From: Gammaproteobacteria bacterium
Lineage (GTDB): Bacteria; Pseudomonadota; Gammaproteobacteria; Xanthomonadales; Xanthomonadaceae
Reading direction: 5' to 3'
Length of the DNA stretch: 38,255 nucleotides
Assembly: GCA_030431185.1 (NCBI GenBank)
Contig: JAUIJO010000001.1
Location: forward strand, 1-38,255
Shown: positions 36,619 through 38,255 of the stretch, in pieces
Position numbering within the stretch: position 1 is the stretch's first letter
Layout of the letters: the number at the start of each line of letters is the position of its first letter
The notes under the pieces: model-generated
What the model was told of the DNA's origin: nothing
Seen by the model: only the letters and a program-made list of their open reading frames with translations
Databases searched by the model: none
Translations under genes and position numbers: made by a program

Positions 36619-37392
36619 TCAGCAGTCGGGGTCGCGCCCGGTGGCGAAGCGCAGCCCGCGCAACAGGTGGCGACGGTAGACCGGGTCGGCGTACATGGCG
36701 CGGGTGTGCCCAAGCCCGGTATACCAGGCGCGTCCACCGCCCATGCGGTGGCACCACGCGATGGGATGGTCGCTGCCCATCGTGCCGCCCTCGTACGCGG
36801 ATTCGTCGACGGTGGCGATGACGTCGACATCGGCGCGCGGGTTGCGCCGGTAGTTGTAGAGCTCGTCGGTGACCGTCCACGTCGCGCCTTGCGCCAACAC
36901 CCCCGGCGATTCGAAGCGCACCGGACTCGTCTGCAGGCCTTCGGGATGGCTGTCGAACCAGGCACCGACGAGCTCGCCGTACCACGGCCAGTCGTATTCG
37001 GTGTCCGCCGCCGCATGGATGCCCATGTAGCCGCCGCCGTCGCGGACGTAGGACTCGAACGCGGCCTGCTGCGCATCGTCGAGCACGTCCCGCGTGGTGC
37101 TGGCGAACACGACCGCGTCGTAGGCTTGCAGGGCCGCAGGCGTGAACGCGCCGGGATCCTCGGTGGCGACGACTTCGATGCCCGCGCCGGCGCCGATCCC
37201 GCGCAGCGCGGCGATCGCCTCGGGGATCGAGTCGTGCCGCCACCCGCTCGTGCGGGTGAACACCAGCACGCGGCTGGAGGCGGGCCCGGCCTCCGGCTCC
37301 GGCGCACGCGGCGCCCGGCCCGGCGCGCCGCACGCGGCGAGCGTGGCAAGGAGGACGGGGACGAGGATTCCGGATGAACGGCGGCTGTTCAT
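36619..37392 (-). CDS. ThuA-like domain lipoprotein
   Basis: The product is 257 residues. A lipobox (TLAAC, Cys21) ends the signal peptide. The mature protein has the ThuA / class I glutamine-amidotransferase-like fold: VLVFTRTSGWRHDSIPEA, YDAVVFASTTRDVLDD, GGGYMGIHAAADTEYDWPWY, HPIAWCHRMGGGRAWYTGLGH. The usual amidotransferase Cys is replaced, as in other ThuA proteins, which are linked to trehalose or other sugar use or to carbohydrate breakdown. The natural role here is unknown and no sugar genes are near. GGCAGG before the ATG at 37392 may serve as a ribosome-binding site. Confidence 0.9.
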   Translation of the reverse strand: MNSRRSSGILVPVLLATLAACGAPGRAPRAPEPEAGPASSRVLVFTRTSGWRHDSIPEAIAALRGIGAGAGIEVVATEDPGAFTPAALQAYDAVVFASTTRDVLDDAQQAAFESYVRDGGGYMGIHAAADTEYDWPWYGELVGAWFDSHPEGLQTSPVRFESPGVLAQGATWTVTDELYNYRRNPRADVDVIATVDESAYEGGTMGSDHPIAWCHRMGGGRAWYTGLGHTRAMYADPVYRRHLLRGLRFATGRDPDC

Positions 37393-37529
37393 GTAACCAG
37401 CCTGCCATACCTGGACTCCCACGGGGTGGGTATAGTCCCGCTGCCGCACGGGGCCGGCATTGGCCAGGCGCGCTGCGACGGTTGGGTGCATGCGAGCGTA
37501 TACAGGTTTTCGCCCCGGTTCAGGACCCC

Positions 37530-37949
37530 ATGAGGAGCATGACGGCAATGGATGGCATCGGTGACCCCCAACGTTCGCAGCGGCGCTTCGCGCGCGCACT
37601 GGCCACTGCCCTGGCAGCGACGGCCGGGGCCATGCTGATCGTAGTGCCATCCGCCCACGCGCAGGCCATCGACGAACCCGGCGTGCACCTGGTCGACCCC
37701 GACTATTCCGGCCCCGATGCAACGACCGCACGGGTATCCGCGCCCGTGGCTCCGTCCCCGGATTCGCGGGCGTGCACAAGTGGCCCGCGGCAAACCGCGG
37801 ACGCAAGCGCGGACGGTTGCGTGGCCCCCACCGGGGCCGTGGTCCGCGAGCGCAAACCCGAATCAGGCGAGCGGTCCGGCCGGGACATGGTCACACCCGT
37901 CCGCACGCCCCGCGTGCCCGCACCGGCAGCGGCCAAGCGCAGCCGCTGA
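37530..37949 (+). CDS. Small secreted, mostly disordered protein of unknown function
   Basis: The product is 139 residues from the ATG at 37530, with AGGA about 5 nt upstream; starts at 37539 and 37548 are in frame. A signal peptide (ATALAATAGAMLIVVPSAHAQA) is followed by about 95 residues rich in Pro, Ala, Asp, Thr and Arg, with two cysteines (RACTSG and DGCVAP, 17 residues apart). There is no recognisable domain. The low-complexity tail ends in basic residues (AAAKRSR). TATAGT at 37431 is a possible promoter -10. Coding is plausible from the clear signal peptide but not certain. Confidence 0.6.
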   Translation: MRSMTAMDGIGDPQRSQRRFARALATALAATAGAMLIVVPSAHAQAIDEPGVHLVDPDYSGPDATTARVSAPVAPSPDSRACTSGPRQTADASADGCVAPTGAVVRERKPESGERSGRDMVTPVRTPRVPAPAAAKRSR

Positions 37950-37972
37950 CGGCCCGGGCGTCGGGCGCGACG

Positions 37973-38255
37973 TCACGCCCCCGGCATGGCCAGGCCGGAC
38001 ACCAGGCGTTGCAGCGACTGTTCGTAGAACGCAGTGAACGCAGGGGCGTCGAAGTTGAACCGCCCGCTCCGGTAGAGCGCCACCAGGCCATGCGTGTGCG
38101 CCCACAAGGTCATGGTGACGTCCCACACGTCGTCCTCGCGCAGCACCCGCGCATCCATCGCGTCGGCCACCGCGTCGGCGACCACGGTCAGCGTCGGCGA
38201 TCGCCGGGCCTGGAAGTCCTCCGGATAGCGCCGCGCATCGCGGCGCGGCATCGAG
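37973..38255 (-). CDS. TetR/AcrR family regulator, C-terminal part (N-terminus beyond window edge)
   Basis: The last 94 codons are present; the frame is open at the right edge, so the DNA-binding domain is outside the window. The visible part has VTMTLWAHTHGLVALYRSGRFN, the W-x-x-x-HG pattern of the WHG-type TetR C-terminal domain, then FTAFYEQSLQRLVSGL and the stop. These regulators repress efflux, fatty-acid or detoxification genes in response to ligands, but the target cannot be seen here. It converges on the small secreted protein gene with a 23-bp gap. Confidence 0.8.
   Translation of the reverse strand, partial: SMPRRDARRYPEDFQARRSPTLTVVADAVADAMDARVLREDDVWDVTMTLWAHTHGLVALYRSGRFNFDAPAFTAFYEQSLQRLVSGLAMPGA

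Overview
The window is about 38 kb of GC-rich (roughly 70% by eye) chromosomal DNA from a gammaproteobacterium. It most resembles the Xanthomonadaceae/Lysobacteraceae (Luteimonas, Lysobacter, Pseudoxanthomonas type). That placement rests on the S46 dipeptidyl peptidase matching the residue spacing of Pseudoxanthomonas DAP BII, the NPP-type phosphodiesterase matching that of Xanthomonas NPP, the SPOR-cvpA-purF order, the CadC-like and LytTR regulators, and promoters of the TAGNAT/TACAAT kind. I saw no rRNA, tRNA, CRISPR array, insertion sequence, integrase or phage gene. Most of the window is ordinary core chromosome.

Layout. Positions 1-2.75 kb hold threonine catabolism (kbl, cut by the left edge, and tdh) separated by an opposing membrane-protein gene. 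2.8-5.7 kb is a large CadC-like membrane-anchored regulator. 5.7-6.3 kb is a gene-poor stretch with an inverted repeat, an AT-rich island and a strong terminator that belongs to no visible gene. 6.3-8.5 kb is the S46 peptidase. 8.6-11.6 kb has a tiny membrane ORF, serA translationally coupled to a histidine phosphatase, and a small secreted protein. 11.8-17.1 kb runs folC, a double-SPOR cell-division protein, cvpA, purF and a ferritin-like DUF455 protein. 17.2-19.5 kb has lpxH, then gltX on the other strand.

19.5-23.9 kb is the most coherent accessory module, for zinc homeostasis. It contains a Fur-family Zur-like repressor, a ZnuD-like TonB-dependent receptor with His/Asp-rich loops, a DUF2938 membrane protein and a TonB-like anchored protein in the same direction, and a divergent MerC-domain protein. 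A near-perfect Zur operator (TGTTATA-T-TATAACA) lies in the divergent promoter region. 24.1 kb carries ribosomal protein bTHX with a histone-H1-like Lys/Ala tail and a classic terminator.

24.5-28.5 kb combines histidine degradation (hutI, hutF) with a ClC chloride/proton antiporter that overlaps hutI. 28.7-32.4 kb is a tightly coupled operon of a class-C beta-lactamase-fold hydrolase, a LytS-type histidine kinase and a LytTR response regulator. 32.4-34.5 kb is an alkylation-repair operon (Ada-AlkA fusion plus ogt, 4-nt overlap). 34.6-38.3 kb contains an NPP-type phosphodiesterase lipoprotein, an NTF2-like secreted protein, a ThuA-like lipoprotein, a small secreted disordered protein and the C-terminal part of a TetR regulator cut by the right edge.

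Across the window several genes have a -10 hexamer only 6-7 nt before the ATG and no Shine-Dalgarno sequence, which suggests leaderless mRNAs. I found no wholly new defence or mobile system. The best candidates for something undescribed are the Zur-linked MerC/DUF2938/TonB-like genes, the unassigned terminator with its possible small RNA at 5.8-6.2 kb, and the hydrolase-LytS-LytTR operon.
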